Shown here in pieces: positions 48,223-59,223 of a DNA stretch of 64,000 nucleotides. A program made the position numbers and the translations under genes. Within the stretch, counting starts at the first letter, position 1. The number at the start of each line of letters is the position of its first letter. The notes beneath the pieces were generated by a model. It was not told the DNA's origin, did not search any database, and saw only the letters and a list, made by a program, of their open reading frames with translations. This DNA comes from Nitrospira sp. (GTDB lineage: Bacteria; Nitrospirota; Nitrospiria; Nitrospirales; Nitrospiraceae). The DNA lies in NCBI GenBank assembly GCA_021323395.1, contig JAJONL010000020.1:30635-94634 (forward strand). The letters are read 5' to 3'.

Positions 48223-48954
48223 TCAGCTTCGCACGTTGTTGAGCGCAGCGAACGCCTCGCGGTAATCCAGCTTCCCGTCGTACAGGGCCTTTCCCACGAT
48301 AGCGCCCTCCACGCGCGAACCGAGCGCTTGCACCGCCCGCAGATCCTCGATGTGGGTGATGCCGCCGGATGCAATCACGGGAAACGACGACAGTTCGACG
48401 ACCTCCCGTAAGGCTTCCATATTCGGCCCGTTCAACATGCCGTCGCGGGCAATATCCGTATAAATGACGGCGCCCAGATCAAGGCCAGCGAGATCTGTCA
48501 GCAGATTGGTAGCTTTCGTGGCAGAAAGGCTAGTCCATCCCTTGACAGCCACCTGACCGTCTCGCGCATCGAGGCCCAGCAGGATACGTCCCGGAAACTC
48601 ACCGCAGGCCTGGGTCAGTAACGCTCGATCTGTCAGGGCAGCCGTTCCCAGCACCACCCGCGCCACACCTGCGCGAAGATACCGTCGCACGGTGTCAATG
48701 GAACGGATGCCGCCCCCGACTTGCACTTTTACGCTGACCGCTTTCATGATCGCTTCGATCTGCGGAAGATTCTTTGGCTCTCCATCAACAGCGCCATTCA
48801 GATCGACAATATGAATGAGATCGGCCCCTTGCTCCTGCCAGAATGCCGCCACCGAAGGTACGTCCTCCGAATAGACGGTTTCGGCGGCCATGTCGCCCTG
48901 CCTGAGTCGAACACACCGGCCGTCCTTCACATCGATTGCGGGAATCACGCGCAT
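48223..48954 (-). CDS. hisA: ProFAR isomerase
   Basis: Isomerises ProFAR in histidine synthesis; TIM barrel of 243 aa beginning MRVIPAIDVKDGRCVRL, with a second catalytic Asp in IYTDIARDGML and the loop VIASGGITHIEDL. The ATG at 48954 has GAGAGG upstream and is preferred over the track start. Confidence 0.95.
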   Translation of the reverse strand: MRVIPAIDVKDGRCVRLRQGDMAAETVYSEDVPSVAAFWQEQGADLIHIVDLNGAVDGEPKNLPQIEAIMKAVSVKVQVGGGIRSIDTVRRYLRAGVARVVLGTAALTDRALLTQACGEFPGRILLGLDARDGQVAVKGWTSLSATKATNLLTDLAGLDLGAVIYTDIARDGMLNGPNMEALREVVELSSFPVIASGGITHIEDLRAVQALGSRVEGAIVGKALYDGKLDYREAFAALNNVRS

Positions 48955-48983
48955 TGACACCCTCTCGCACAAACGCGCTGACC

Positions 48984-49715
48984 TTATCGGGATGCGCTGC
49001 CGATCGGAAGAGCCGCCGCCAGCTCAGTCGCTCCATAGTCCGCCAATTCCTCAGCGGTCACAAACATCCCGTAGCGCTGAAAAAATCCTACAATATCTTC
49101 GATCATCGGCCGCTGTTTTTCGTAATAATTTCCCTCCCACAGAACGTTTCCGTCGGGAGCGATCAATTTCACCTCAAACCCCACGGCAGCGGGAGGATCT
49201 GCCCCTAGCCGGCCTCCGACACGCTCTTGGTACACCAGCACTTTGCCGCTCAGTGCGGCATCCGCTCGCAGGCTCTGCGCAATTTTATGGGCGGGTACTG
49301 GCACAGAAGTCGTCCCTTCGGCCAGCTCCCGTGCCACGGCCGCCGCGTCTCCAGGGGAAAGCACTTGCAGCCCGGAACGGGTCTTAAGCTTGTCCAACAT
49401 GAGATCCGTGATTTTCTCCCCTGCGGCCGGAGGGACGACATGGGTTGTGCGGACGTCCTGATGCCTTATCGGAGGGAACGCTATGGGTGCCTCGGATCGC
49501 CTGGCACCGGAAGGGACGGGTAACGAGGGCTCGTTCGAGGACACCGCTTGCGGTGTCGTCATCGTTTCAAATGGGATCAGCACGATCTTGCGTATTTGGT
49601 AGTGGTCAAGCTGAGATGAGGCCTTGGTCGTGACCTTTGACCCGCTGCAGCCCGAGAACAGCAGGACGGCCATGGATGCGCACAGGAGACGTCCGTAGTA
49701 GGCCTTCACGTCCAT
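48984..49715 (-). CDS. Lipoprotein of unknown function within the his operon
   Basis: About 243 aa from the ATG at 49715, with signal peptide KAYYGRLLCASMAVLLFSGC and lipobox FSGC. The mature part has HYQIRKIVLIPFETM and DAALSGKVLVYQERVGG, reminiscent of the LpoB/CsgG-type alpha-beta fold that begins with an IAVLPF-like strand; this is a weak resemblance. A YEKQRPMIEDIVGFFQRYG helix lies near the end. It overlaps the end of hisH by 10 bases and precedes hisA. Its presence between two histidine genes is unusual; function unknown. Confidence 0.72.
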   Translation of the reverse strand: MDVKAYYGRLLCASMAVLLFSGCSGSKVTTKASSQLDHYQIRKIVLIPFETMTTPQAVSSNEPSLPVPSGARRSEAPIAFPPIRHQDVRTTHVVPPAAGEKITDLMLDKLKTRSGLQVLSPGDAAAVARELAEGTTSVPVPAHKIAQSLRADAALSGKVLVYQERVGGRLGADPPAAVGFEVKLIAPDGNVLWEGNYYEKQRPMIEDIVGFFQRYGMFVTAEELADYGATELAAALPIGSASR

Positions 49716-50314
49716 GCACCGAAGTTTTTGATGATCTGAAGGCCAATGCGTTGACTCTTCTCGGGATGAAATTGACATGCGATGACATTATCTTTCCACA
49801 CCGCCGCGGCAAATGGATGGCCATATTCGGTCACTGCGGCGACGACGGCTGAATCTGCCGGTTCAACGTAATAGGAGTGCACAAAATAACAGTAACTGCC
49901 CCTCGTGATTCCTTCGAACGGAGGTGCAGGCCGCACGATTTGAATATCATTCCACCCCATATGTGGAACCTTCAGTGATGGGTTCAACACAAATTTTCTG
50001 ACCCGGCCCGGAATAATACCGAGCCCCTTGTGGGTGCCGAATTCTTCGCTCTCGCTGAACAACAGTTGCAATCCCAGGCAGATCCCCAAAAACGGCTTAC
50101 CTGACTGGATGGCGGCGAGAATCGGATCGATCAAATCGTACTGCTTCAAGTTCGCCATGCAATCGCCGAATGCTCCGACCCCCGGCAGCACCACGTGACT
50201 GGCGTCGGCGATGAGCCGTGCCTCCCGTGTCACGACGGCCTGATGCCCCACCGCTTCGAACGCCTTGTGAACGCTCCGAAGGTTACCCATACCGTAGTCG
50301 ATGATGGCAATCAT
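49706..50314 (-). CDS. hisH: Imidazole glycerol phosphate synthase, glutaminase subunit
   Basis: Class I glutamine amidotransferase of 202 aa supplying ammonia to HisF. It starts MIAIIDYGMGNLRSV; the catalytic Cys is in FLGICLGLQLLF and the His/Glu pair in CQFHPEKSQ. The ATG at 50314 gives the standard N-terminus. Confidence 0.95.
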   Translation of the reverse strand: MIAIIDYGMGNLRSVHKAFEAVGHQAVVTREARLIADASHVVLPGVGAFGDCMANLKQYDLIDPILAAIQSGKPFLGICLGLQLLFSESEEFGTHKGLGIIPGRVRKFVLNPSLKVPHMGWNDIQIVRPAPPFEGITRGSYCYFVHSYYVEPADSAVVAAVTEYGHPFAAAVWKDNVIACQFHPEKSQRIGLQIIKNFGAWT

Positions 50315-50395
50315 GATACCGTTGGAGGCTGAGCCATGAAGATCTGCGGAATATCCAAGCAGTGGACTCGTGCACCTCTTCACGCCACGTGTTCG

Positions 50396-51001
50396 CTAGA
50401 GGCTTCCCTTGGTCGACAACACCGTTCCAGCTAGGCGCTCTTCCAGCATCGTAGCCTGATCCAGGGCCTTGGCGAGCGCCTTGAAGATGGCTTCCATGAT
50501 GTGGTGGGGATTGCGTCCGTACTGAAGATTGACATGCAGGTTGAATCCCCCGTGCGTCACAAACGCCTGAAAAAAATCCTCGAACAGGCCCAGGTCAAAC
50601 GTTTTGATCTTTCGATCAGGCAAATTGACGTTATAGACCAGATAAGGCCGACCACTCAGATCGACCGTCACCTGGGCGAGCGTCTCATCCAGCGGTACCG
50701 ACGCCCAGCCGAATCGCTTGATCCCGGCCTTTTCGCCCAGCGCCTGGTGGAGCGCCTTGCCCATGACGATTCCGACGTCTTCCACGGTGTGATGTTCGTC
50801 GATTTCAATATCGCCTTTGGCCTGCACGGTGAGGTCGAAGAAGCCGTGCTTGGCCAGGAGATCCAACATGTGGTCAAAAAACCGAATGGAGGTGTCGACC
50901 TTTCCCTGTCCGCTCCCATCCAAAGACCATTCGACGCGGATGTCTGTTTCTTTGGTGGCACGGTGTAGTGAGGCCTGCCTCGGGGCTCCGTTCTGTTTCA
51001 T
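50396..51001 (-). CDS. hisB: Imidazoleglycerol-phosphate dehydratase
   Basis: Monofunctional dehydratase of 201 aa. Metal-binding motifs are [28 protein letters not shown] and [12 protein letters not shown], as in the plant/bacterial enzyme. It overlaps hisD by four bases. Confidence 0.96.
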   Translation of the reverse strand: MKQNGAPRQASLHRATKETDIRVEWSLDGSGQGKVDTSIRFFDHMLDLLAKHGFFDLTVQAKGDIEIDEHHTVEDVGIVMGKALHQALGEKAGIKRFGWASVPLDETLAQVTVDLSGRPYLVYNVNLPDRKIKTFDLGLFEDFFQAFVTHGGFNLHVNLQYGRNPHHIMEAIFKALAKALDQATMLEERLAGTVLSTKGSL

Positions 51002-52281
51002 GAGAACCTGCTTTGGACGGATTTAGCGTGCGCATCGAAGCCCTCGATGTGCGCCAATCGAGCGATATGATCCTTGGCTTTTGTTAACTCTTCTCTGGTG
51101 TAATGCACAATGTTGCTCACCTTCACGTAATCGCTCACCGACAACGGAGAAAAAAAGCGCGCGGTTGCGCCGGTCGGCAACACATGGTTCGGACCGGCCA
51201 CATAATCCGCCACGGCAGGCGGTGTGTAGCGCCCGAGAAACAACGCGCCGGCATGACGGATTTGCTCTAAATAGTCGAACGGCCGATCCACCGACAGGGT
51301 CAGGTGCTCCGGCGCGATCTCGTTCGCCACCTCGATAGCCGCTTCCATAGTCGGCACCACGAACGCCGCAAAGTGTCGCGCAATCGACTTGGCCGCGATC
51401 TTTTCGCGCTGGAGGCCTTTTAATTGCACCCGAATCAATCGCGCCACCTCTTTGGCGAGCGTGGCCGAGGTCGTAACCAGATACACCTGCGCATCTTCGT
51501 CATGTTCTGCTTCGCACAGCAGATCTGCTGCCACATGCTCCGGCTTGGCGTCGTCATCCGCCACCACCAGCAACTCACTGGGACCAGCGACCATGTCGAT
51601 CCCGACGGTGCCGTACAGCAATCGTTTTGCCGTGGCCACGAAGATATTGCCGGGCCCAACAATCTTATCGACCTTGGCAATGGTCTTTGTGCCGAACGCC
51701 ATCGCGCCGATCGCTTGGACGCCTCCCACACGATAGATTTCATCGACGCCGGCGATATCGGCTGCCACCAGCAAATAGGGATTGATCTTCCCTTTCGGTG
51801 TCGGAGTACACATGACAATTCGCCGAACGCCTGCCACCTTCGCAGGAATGGCGCACATCAAGACCGATGAAGGATAGACGGCCTTGCCGCCAGGCACATA
51901 GACGCCGACGGCGTCGAGAGGGGTGACCATCTGGCCTAGAGTGGCCGTCTGCTCCTGATACAACCATGTCTTGGTGCGCTGACGCTCGTGGAATTGACGC
52001 ACACGCTCCGCGGCATACCGGAGAGAGTCCCCTTCATCCTTGCGAATTTGGTGATAGGCCTCCTTGATTTCCTCGGGGATCACACGTATTTGATCAAGTT
52101 TCAACGAGAGCCGATCGAACTTCTTCGTATAACGCAAGACCGCGCGATCTCCGCCTCGTTCGACGGCCTTGAGAATGATGCGCACACTTTTCTCGACGCC
52201 TGCGCTTTGAGACCGCGAGCGGGTGGCAATTTTTCGCAACGCCTTGGTAAAAGTTCGATCGGTACTCGCGATAATGGTCAT
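50998..52281 (-). CDS. hisD: Histidinol dehydrogenase
   Basis: Oxidises histidinol to histidine in two NAD steps. About 427 aa from the ATG at 52281; the longer track start overlaps hisG. Motifs: [43 protein letters not shown] and the metal site [14 protein letters not shown]. Typical length. Confidence 0.95.
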   Translation of the reverse strand: MTIIASTDRTFTKALRKIATRSRSQSAGVEKSVRIILKAVERGGDRAVLRYTKKFDRLSLKLDQIRVIPEEIKEAYHQIRKDEGDSLRYAAERVRQFHERQRTKTWLYQEQTATLGQMVTPLDAVGVYVPGGKAVYPSSVLMCAIPAKVAGVRRIVMCTPTPKGKINPYLLVAADIAGVDEIYRVGGVQAIGAMAFGTKTIAKVDKIVGPGNIFVATAKRLLYGTVGIDMVAGPSELLVVADDDAKPEHVAADLLCEAEHDEDAQVYLVTTSATLAKEVARLIRVQLKGLQREKIAAKSIARHFAAFVVPTMEAAIEVANEIAPEHLTLSVDRPFDYLEQIRHAGALFLGRYTPPAVADYVAGPNHVLPTGATARFFSPLSVSDYVKVSNIVHYTREELTKAKDHIARLAHIEGFDAHAKSVQSRFS

Positions 52282-52342
52282 CTCATCCCGTCCTGCCATT
52301 CCGAGAGCGCTCACAAAATCCTGTCGTTTTAAGACGGTGGCG

Positions 52343-53044
52343 TTACTTGCGTAAACTCGGTTGCCTTTTCGGCTCCTCACCCACGGCTTTTCTCAACTGC
52401 TCGATCAGTGCCTTCAACGGTTCATGCTTCAACTTTAAACTCGCCCGATTCACGATCAGCCGGGCGGTAGAGTGGGCAATCACCTCGACCTCTGCCAGAT
52501 CATGTGCTTTTAACGTGCTGCCGGTTTCGACCAGATCGACGATTCGGTCGGCTAATCCGACTATTGGCGCCAGCTCAATAGATCCGTACAATTTGACGAT
52601 CTCAACCGGAACTCCGCGCCGGTTGAAATATCGTTCGGTGACGTTGGGATACTTGGTGGCCACACGAATTTTAGACGACCATCGGTCCGGCGAAGCCTGC
52701 CCCTGCAACGCGGCGACGGAGATTCTACACGCTCCAACCTTCAAATCCAACGGCTCATAAACGTCGCTGTCCTGCTCGAGGAGCACGTCTTTGCCCACCA
52801 CTCCGACGTCGGCCGCTCCATGTTCCACGTAGGTCGGCACATCGGTCGGTCGGACGATCAAAAACGTGGCAGGCTGCGACGAACAGGCAAACATCAATTT
52901 CCGACTCTCCACTGAGAGCCCGGGACAATCGTACCCCGCTTGCTTCAGAAGGTGCAGCACAGGACCCAGCAATTTCCCCTTGGATAGCGCGAGGGTGAGG
53001 CACCGCGGCGTCTCGTTCTTCGTCCTCCTCACCTTCACGGGCAC
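52343..53044 (-). CDS. hisG: ATP phosphoribosyltransferase, short form
   Basis: First histidine enzyme, adding phosphoribosyl to ATP. 233 aa, lacking the C-terminal regulatory domain of the long form. Motifs include LTLALSKGKLL, ADVGVVGKDVL and the phosphate loop DLVETGSTLKAH. Short HisG normally requires HisZ, whose gene is not in the window. Overlaps murA by 10 bases. Confidence 0.95.
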   Translation of the reverse strand: MPVKVRRTKNETPRCLTLALSKGKLLGPVLHLLKQAGYDCPGLSVESRKLMFACSSQPATFLIVRPTDVPTYVEHGAADVGVVGKDVLLEQDSDVYEPLDLKVGACRISVAALQGQASPDRWSSKIRVATKYPNVTERYFNRRGVPVEIVKLYGSIELAPIVGLADRIVDLVETGSTLKAHDLAEVEVIAHSTARLIVNRASLKLKHEPLKALIEQLRKAVGEEPKRQPSLRK

Positions 53045-54297
53045 TTCTCCTTCCTCCGTTCCACGCTGGCTCCCAGCGCCCGGAACTTTTCCTCTAGACG
53101 CTCGTAGCCTCGATCAAGGTGGTAGACACGTGAAACTTCGGTCGTTCCCTCGGCGGCGAGCCCGGCCACGATGAGGCCGGCACTGGCTCGAAGGTCTGAC
53201 GCCATGACAGGCGCGCCCGTCAGCCGCTCCTTGCCGGTGACCACGACCCGGTTTCCCTCGACTCGAATATCGGCGCCCATACGGCGCAATTCTTCCACAT
53301 GCATGAACCGGCTCTCAAAGATCGTTTCCGTAACGACGCTGGTCCCTTCGGCTACCGCCATCAGCGCGACAAACTGCGCCTGCATATCGGTGGGAAATCC
53401 AGGGTGCGGGCTGGTGCGGACATTCGTCCCCTTCAAGCGACCGGCCACCTTCAAGCGAATACATTCTTTTTCCTCAGCCAGCTCCACGCCGCTTTCGCGC
53501 AATTTGACTAACAACGGCTCCATGTGCTCGGGCCGGCAGCGCTCCACCACCACTTGACCGCCCGTAATGGCTCCGGCGACTAAATACGTTCCCGCCTCGA
53601 TCCGATCCGGAATCACTTCGTGATCCGCGCCGTGCAGCTCTGTCACGCCTTCAATCGTGATCATGTCTGTGCCTGCACCGGCGATGCGTGCGCCACGTTT
53701 GACGAGGAATGCCGACAGATCGGTGATCTCCGGTTCTTTGGCCGCATTTTCGAGGATGGTGGTGCCGTCCGCGAGGACGGCTGCCATCATGAGATTCTCG
53801 GTGCCCGTCACACTGGGCGTGTCGAAATAGATTCGGCAACCTTTCAGGCGGCGAGCTGTCGCTTTGATATAGCCATGCTCGATTTCAACGATGGCTCCCA
53901 TTCTCTCGAGGCCTGCCAGGTGAAAATTCACCGGTCGAGAGCCGATCGCACAACCACCGGGAAGGGAAACCTTGGCCTCACCCAACCGGGCCACCAGCGG
54001 ACCCAGTACCAACACGGAGGCTCGCATGGTCCGGACGAGATCGTACGGCGCTTCCGTAGAAGCCACGCTGTGGGCTTGCACCACGGTGTGATCGCCCTCG
54101 TGCGTCACGGCGATTCCCAGCATGCCGAGGAGTTTACCCATCGTCAGCACGTCGACCACACGAGGCATGTTCGACAGGACACACTCGCCGCCACCAAGAA
54201 TTGTGGAGGCTAAAATAGGCAACGCGGCATTTTTCGCCCCGCTTGTACGGACCTCCCCGCGGAGAGGCCTGCCGCCTTGAATGACAATCTGATCCAT
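53035..54297 (-). CDS. murA: UDP-N-acetylglucosamine 1-carboxyvinyltransferase
   Basis: First committed step of peptidoglycan synthesis, transferring enolpyruvate from PEP. 420 aa, typical. It begins [20 protein letters not shown]. The expected catalytic cysteine loop reads [20 protein letters not shown] (Cys present, the fosfomycin target). [13 protein letters not shown] is also conserved. murA followed by hisG is a recurrent bacterial order. Confidence 0.96.
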   Translation of the reverse strand: MDQIVIQGGRPLRGEVRTSGAKNAALPILASTILGGGECVLSNMPRVVDVLTMGKLLGMLGIAVTHEGDHTVVQAHSVASTEAPYDLVRTMRASVLVLGPLVARLGEAKVSLPGGCAIGSRPVNFHLAGLERMGAIVEIEHGYIKATARRLKGCRIYFDTPSVTGTENLMMAAVLADGTTILENAAKEPEITDLSAFLVKRGARIAGAGTDMITIEGVTELHGADHEVIPDRIEAGTYLVAGAITGGQVVVERCRPEHMEPLLVKLRESGVELAEEKECIRLKVAGRLKGTNVRTSPHPGFPTDMQAQFVALMAVAEGTSVVTETIFESRFMHVEELRRMGADIRVEGNRVVVTGKERLTGAPVMASDLRASAGLIVAGLAAEGTTEVSRVYHLDRGYERLEEKFRALGASVERRKEKCP

Positions 54298-54302
54298 TTG
54301 AT

Positions 54303-55268
54303 CTAGGAGTGAGGAGTGAACTGCGTCATCTCTGTGGCCGCGGACGGAACTTGAACGTTCAGGCCGCCGTGCCAGCGTTCAAGACACACCACGCGATCTA
54401 TCCCACCTCGGTCCTGCAGCACATCGTAGACACGAAACCAGCCAGTCTCCTCTGCATAACGGCATACCGACATGGCTTGACCCGCTCCCACTTCCATTAA
54501 CAGAACACCGCTGGGCTTTAGACACGTCGGGGCTTGTTGGATGAGTCGTCGATGCACATCCATTCCGTCCCGTCCTCCGGCTAAGGCCAGCCGTGGCTCG
54601 AAACATCGAACTTCCGGCTGGAGCGCCATCCAATTCATTTCTTCGATATAGGGAGGATTGGACAGAATCACATCCACCTGGGTCATCGGGAGCGACCCTT
54701 CCAGTGGTGACAACAGGTCCCCGCAAAAACATTCGATTCGCCTCTCCACTCCATGGTACGCCATATTGACTCGTGCCACCGCTAAGGCTTCGGTCGACAC
54801 ATCGATCGCCAGAATGTGCGTTGTCGGGAGCGCTAAAGCTACTGATACCGCGAGACAGCCGGAGCCGGTACCCACGTCCACAACTGTTGCCGCAGAGAGC
54901 TCCTGGCACCGGCGGACTGCTTCTTCAACCAACAAGACACTCTCCAGCCGAGGAATCAACACGGATGGCGTGACATGAAATTCCCGTCCGCAAAACTCCT
55001 GCGTGCCGAGCACATATTGAAGGGGTTCGCGATTGGCGCGTCGCCTGACGAGTGCCTGCACACGCGTCCGTTCGTCGGACGTCACCAGACGCTCCGACTT
55101 TACCCGCTGCATGAGCGGCGATAGCTCGAGGGCATGCTCCAACACCCAGGCTGCCTCCAGCGCAGGCTGCTCGATGCCGGCTGCTTTCAGGTCGTCTTGG
55201 GCGGCAGCCAGCAATGCTCCGATGCTGAAATTGCTGGCTTCGGCAATCCCCTGCCCCTGTCCGCTCAT
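54303..55268 (-). CDS. prmC: Release-factor glutamine methyltransferase PrmC
   Basis: Methylates the glutamine of the GGQ motif in release factors. 321 aa. SAM site [17 protein letters not shown] and catalytic NPPY in [13 protein letters not shown]. The N-terminal helical domain binds the release factor. It overlaps prfA, its substrate gene, by four bases. Confidence 0.95.
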   Translation of the reverse strand: MSGQGQGIAEASNFSIGALLAAAQDDLKAAGIEQPALEAAWVLEHALELSPLMQRVKSERLVTSDERTRVQALVRRRANREPLQYVLGTQEFCGREFHVTPSVLIPRLESVLLVEEAVRRCQELSAATVVDVGTGSGCLAVSVALALPTTHILAIDVSTEALAVARVNMAYHGVERRIECFCGDLLSPLEGSLPMTQVDVILSNPPYIEEMNWMALQPEVRCFEPRLALAGGRDGMDVHRRLIQQAPTCLKPSGVLLMEVGAGQAMSVCRYAEETGWFRVYDVLQDRGGIDRVVCLERWHGGLNVQVPSAATEMTQFTPHS

Positions 55269-56347
55269 CGAGACTCCATCGTAGCCAAATGCTCATAGTG
55301 TGCGCGCAACGTTTGCACGATCTCTTCCAGATCACCCGCCAAGACTTGATCCAACTTGTGCACCGTCAGACCGATGCGATGGTCGGTTACCCGATTTTGT
55401 GGAAAGTTGTACGTCCGGATCTTTTCACTGCGGTCGCCGGTTCCAACCTGCGCTTTTCGGTTTTGTGCAATCTCCGCATCCTGCTTTTCCCGTTCAGCCT
55501 CGACAATACGCGCCCGCAACGTCCGCATGGCTTTGGTCCGGTTTTTCAATTGTGACCGCTCATCCTGGCAACTGACAACGACCCCCGTGGGAATATGGGT
55601 AATCCTGACCGCTGAATAAGTGGTATTGACGCTTTGGCCACCGGCTCCTGATGAACAAAAGGTATCGATACGCAAATCTTTTGGATCGATGTTGACCTCG
55701 ACCTCGTCGACTTCCGGCATCACCGCCACCGTCACTGTCGAGGTATGAATCCTTCCGCTGGCCTCCGTCGTCGGCACGCGTTGAACGCGATGCACACCGC
55801 TCTCGTAGCGGAGTCTTCCGTAGGCGCCTCTTCCTTCGAGTAGCGCGATCACTTCCCGGTAGCCGCCGATACCGGTCTCGGATGCGTCCACCACCTCCAG
55901 ACGAAGTCGATTCCGTTCGGCGTACTTGAGATACATGCGAAACAGATCTCCCGCAAACAATGCGGCTTCGTCCCCGCCGGTTCCTGCCCGGATTTCCAGA
56001 AAGACGTTTTTCTCATCGCGCGGATCTTTGGGCGTGAGGGCGTCCTTGGCGTGATTTTCCAGATCTTCCAGTTGCTTCGTCAGGTGGGCGCTCTCCTCCG
56101 CGAACAGCTGCTTCATGTCAGTGACCGTTGAAGGGTCCTGGAGCATGGCGGATACTTCATCCAGCTGCTTCTTTACCTCGCAATACGAGACATATTGAAG
56201 TGCGGGCGCTTCCAATTCAGTCCGCTCCTTATTGAGCTTATGAATCATGCCGGGCTGATTGAGCACGACCGGATCCATGAGCTGGTTGGTCAACTCCTGG
56301 TATCGTGCGGCAATCCCCTCCCACTTCTTGATCAGCACATCTTCCAT
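55265..56347 (-). CDS. prfA: Peptide chain release factor 1
   Basis: Terminates translation at UAA/UAG. 360 aa. The GGQ hydrolysis loop is [13 protein letters not shown], the stop-codon recognition motif is of the PxT type (VPTTEASGR region), and [20 protein letters not shown] is conserved. Confidence 0.97.
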   Translation of the reverse strand: MEDVLIKKWEGIAARYQELTNQLMDPVVLNQPGMIHKLNKERTELEAPALQYVSYCEVKKQLDEVSAMLQDPSTVTDMKQLFAEESAHLTKQLEDLENHAKDALTPKDPRDEKNVFLEIRAGTGGDEAALFAGDLFRMYLKYAERNRLRLEVVDASETGIGGYREVIALLEGRGAYGRLRYESGVHRVQRVPTTEASGRIHTSTVTVAVMPEVDEVEVNIDPKDLRIDTFCSSGAGGQSVNTTYSAVRITHIPTGVVVSCQDERSQLKNRTKAMRTLRARIVEAEREKQDAEIAQNRKAQVGTGDRSEKIRTYNFPQNRVTDHRIGLTVHKLDQVLAGDLEEIVQTLRAHYEHLATMESR

Positions 56348-56381
56348 GCATCGCCCATTCCGCCCTCAGGCGCACCGCCCT

Positions 56382-56421
56382 AAAAAACAAGAGACCCTGC
56401 CCCAAAAGGAAGCAGGGTCTC
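56382..56421 (-). terminator. Rho-independent terminator after rpmE
   Basis: On the - strand GAGACCCTGC pairs with GCAGGGTCTC around an 11-base loop, then TTGTTTTTT. It separates rpmE from prfA, so prfA needs readthrough or its own promoter. Confidence 0.88.
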
Positions 56422-56441
56422 CATGATGTCCCGACTGAGGC

Positions 56442-56648
56442 CTACTTGTCTTTTTTGGCGTACTTCTTTTTGAACCGTTCGACACGCCCTTCCGTATCGA
56501 CGATTTTCTGGGTTCCTGTAAAGAATGGATGGCACCCAGCGCAAATGTCGACCTTGATGTTGCCGATAGTGGACCGCGTCTTGAACGTGTTCCCGCAAGC
56601 ACAATGGACAGTGGCTTCACGGTAGACTGGATGAATTCCCTTTTGCAT
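56442..56648 (-). CDS. rpmE: 50S ribosomal protein L31
   Basis: Ribosomal protein of 68 aa, zinc-binding type: CACGNTF and [10 protein letters not shown] supply CxC and CxxC. Begins [14 protein letters not shown]. Ahead of the terminator; next upstream gene is rho. Confidence 0.96.
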   Translation of the reverse strand: MQKGIHPVYREATVHCACGNTFKTRSTIGNIKVDICAGCHPFFTGTQKIVDTEGRVERFKKKYAKKDK

Positions 56649-56745
56649 ACCTGCTCCTCTACAGTCCTTGAATTCGTTGTCGCCGATCCTGCTCGCCAGG
56701 GTGCACGACTCTACACTGGAGTGGTCCGCGCTGGCAAGCGCACGT

Positions 56746-58017
56746 CTAACGATTCATCGATTGCAAGAATTCCTGATTGGTTTTAGTGCCGCCGATCTTG
56801 TCCATTAAGAACTCCATGGCCTCCATCGTTCCCAATGGGCTCAAGACCTTGCGCAGAATCCACATTTTGTTCAATCGATCACGATCCACCAGCAGCTCTT
56901 CCTTACGGGTTCCAGATTGGCTGATGTCGATCGCCGGGAAGAGGCGCTTATCGGCCAAGCGCCGATCCAAATGCACTTCCATGTTGCCAGTACCCTTGAA
57001 TTCTTCGAAAATCACATCGTCCATACGACTTCCGGTATCGATCAAGGCAGTGGCCATAATGGTCAAACTCCCCCCATTTTCGATGTTCCGCGCTGCGCCA
57101 AAGAACCGTTTGGGACGCTGTAGGGCATTGGAATCCAAACCGCCCGAGAGCACTTTCCCACTGGGCGGCGCAATCGTATTGTACGCCCGAGCCAACCGGG
57201 TGATGCTGTCGAGTAGGATCACCACATCTTTTTTATGCTCGACCAGCCGCTTCGCCTTTTCCAAAACCATTTCCGCTACCTGCGCATGACGCTGAGCCGG
57301 CTCGTCAAAGGTGGAACTGATGACCTCTGCCTTGACCTGCCGTTGCCAGTCGGTCACCTCCTCCGGTCGTTCGTCGATCAGGAGAACAATTAAGGTGACC
57401 TCCTTATGATTTTTCAAGATGGCTCGCGCAATCGCCTGCAACAACATGGTTTTACCGGTTCGAGGAGCTGCGACAATCAAGCCGCGCTGTCCTTTCCCAA
57501 TCGGCGTCGTGAGATCCATCACACGGGTGCAGTACTCTTCACGATCAAACTCAAGGTTGAGTCGCTCTTCGGGATAGAGCGGCGTCAGGTTGTCGAAGAG
57601 AATCTTATCGCGCGCTACTTCCGGATCCTCATAGTTGACCTTTTCTACCTTAAGCAAGGCGAAATAGCGCTCGCTCTCTTTCGGCGGGCGGATTTGACCC
57701 GATACTATGTCGCCGGTCCTCAGATTGAACCGTCGAATTTGTGAAGGCGAAATATAGATATCGTCCGGACCAGGCAGATAGTTGGAATCGGGAGCGCGCA
57801 GGAATCCAAATCCATCAGGCAAGGTTTCCAATACTCCTTCACCGAACACAACCCCGTTTTTCTCGGTTTGGGCTTGGAGGATGGCAAAGATGAGTTCCTG
57901 CTTGCGCAGGTTAGCCGCACCTTCAATTTTCAACTCTCGCGCCACCTCATTCAGATCGGCGATCGACTTCTGCTTGAGTTCCGCAAGATGCATAACTTCC
58001 GCTTTAACCTGTGTCAT
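56746..58017 (-). CDS. rho: Transcription termination factor Rho
   Basis: Hexameric RNA-dependent ATPase of 423 aa. The N-terminal helix domain is followed by a cold-shock-like RNA-binding domain ([11 protein letters not shown]). Walker A is AAPRTGKT (usually PPKAGKT), Walker [15 protein letters not shown], and the Q/R loops lie in [10 protein letters not shown] and [17 protein letters not shown] hairpin CTATCGGG/CCTGATAG lies just before the ribosome site and may permit autoregulation. Confidence 0.97.
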   Translation of the reverse strand: MTQVKAEVMHLAELKQKSIADLNEVARELKIEGAANLRKQELIFAILQAQTEKNGVVFGEGVLETLPDGFGFLRAPDSNYLPGPDDIYISPSQIRRFNLRTGDIVSGQIRPPKESERYFALLKVEKVNYEDPEVARDKILFDNLTPLYPEERLNLEFDREEYCTRVMDLTTPIGKGQRGLIVAAPRTGKTMLLQAIARAILKNHKEVTLIVLLIDERPEEVTDWQRQVKAEVISSTFDEPAQRHAQVAEMVLEKAKRLVEHKKDVVILLDSITRLARAYNTIAPPSGKVLSGGLDSNALQRPKRFFGAARNIENGGSLTIMATALIDTGSRMDDVIFEEFKGTGNMEVHLDRRLADKRLFPAIDISQSGTRKEELLVDRDRLNKMWILRKVLSPLGTMEAMEFLMDKIGGTKTNQEFLQSMNR

Positions 58018-58506
58018 ACCTCTTCCCCTATCAGGCTCTCACCCGATAGCTCCCCAAAATGAGAAAACGATTTAGTGCTCATGAAAGATTCAAAGAAGTG
58101 ATCGTCCAGCATCAACCTGTTGGTTGTGTAAGGCTAGATGGTTTAGATGAAGATTCTGCCGATTTAGATTTTACAGGAACGAGAATAATCCACTTTCGCA
58201 AGAGACACCGACATACCTGGAATGTTTACGGTTAGGTTAGATGGGTCTTGGGAGCTGGCGCAAAGAAGGTAAAAACTGTTTCTACGATGGCGAAGTTGGT
58301 CCAATTCTAACGTCCATGATGAAGGATGTCAACCAATTAAAGCCCCCTTGTTGATGCATGAAGACCCGGAGGCTTAAAGATTGTTATAGATCGCTTACTC
58401 GCCAGCATGAAAGTATTTGCCACACGTCCGCGAATTTTTACCGTTGCGCTATGCCTTCTTGCAGGCCACGTAGCGATATGGTAAAGATCGCCCTCGGAAA
58501 ATTTCT
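58018..58506. other. 489-bp divergent region between rho and DUF2203 gene
   Basis: No supported gene; the ORF at 58358-58582 lacks any family signal. AT content is higher than around it. It contains the probable rho leader with a short hairpin (58027-58049) and presumably divergent promoters; no RNA gene was recognised. Confidence 0.45.
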
Positions 58507-58920
58507 ATGGCAAAATCCGATAACAGCATACCCGAGCGCGTCTTCACCTTGGCAGAGGCTAATGAGCTTCTACCTCAGCTGAATCAGCGATTTTCAGCAG
58601 TTCGTCGAGCAAAAGTTGTTATTGCTGGAACGAAGGACGAAGTGAGCAAGGCAAGTGCGCAATCCGCATCGGGCGGGGGAAGCCCAGTAGGAGCGCTCTA
58701 CATTAGAGCTCTCCATGAGATCAGCGGAAGCTTACAATCGATTCATGAGCTTGGGGTAGTTATCAAAGATGTTGATCTGGGACTGTGCGACTTTCCATTC
58801 CAACTTGCCGATCGTATCGTCTATCTGTGCTGGAAATTTGGCGAAGATGAGATTCGTTGGTGGCATGAAATCTCCTGTGGCTATAAGGATCGGCATCCCC
58901 TCGATGGAACCGTTATTTAA
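58507..58920 (+). CDS. DUF2203 family protein
   Basis: Protein of 137 aa starting with a Nitrospira-like leader and FTLAEANELLPQL, then a helical middle. It ends with the family signature GLCDFPFQLADRIVYLCWKF and EIRWWHEISCGYKDR. Function unknown. It is 18 bases upstream of the YciI-like gene and probably co-transcribed. Confidence 0.85.
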   Translation: MAKSDNSIPERVFTLAEANELLPQLNQRFSAVRRAKVVIAGTKDEVSKASAQSASGGGSPVGALYIRALHEISGSLQSIHELGVVIKDVDLGLCDFPFQLADRIVYLCWKFGEDEIRWWHEISCGYKDRHPLDGTVI

Positions 58921-58938
58921 AGTTAGGTCGTCGATTAC

Positions 58939-59223
58939 ATGAAATTCGTCATTATCGGTTTTGACGGACCGGAGGGCCAGGCAAAACGCAAGATTCATCG
59001 ATCAGCACATCTGGCCAGCCTTGAACCCCTCAACCGAGAGGGAAAAGTCATCATGGCTGGACCCTTTACGGATCAGGCCGGCAGTTTAATCATCATCGAA
59101 GCTGACTCCCTCGAAGAGGCAAAGCGAATTGCCCACAATGATCCCTACACCCTACAAGGAATCTTCGAACGGGTAGAAGTGCATCCCTTCCAGCAAGTGC
59201 TGCCCTCATCACTTCAAACCTGA
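58939..59223 (+). CDS. YciI-like protein
   Basis: A 94-aa ferredoxin-fold dimer protein: MKFVIIGFDGPEG, then HLASLEPLNREGKVIMAGPF and DSLEEAKRIAHNDPY, which contains the conserved histidine/aspartate of YciI. Members act as small hydrolases or dehydrochlorinases; the substrate here is unknown. Confidence 0.88.
   Translation: MKFVIIGFDGPEGQAKRKIHRSAHLASLEPLNREGKVIMAGPFTDQAGSLIIIEADSLEEAKRIAHNDPYTLQGIFERVEVHPFQQVLPSSLQT

Noticed and set aside
58358-58582. 74-aa ORF before the DUF2203 gene
   Set aside because: Overlaps the start of DUF2203 in another frame and resembles nothing known.
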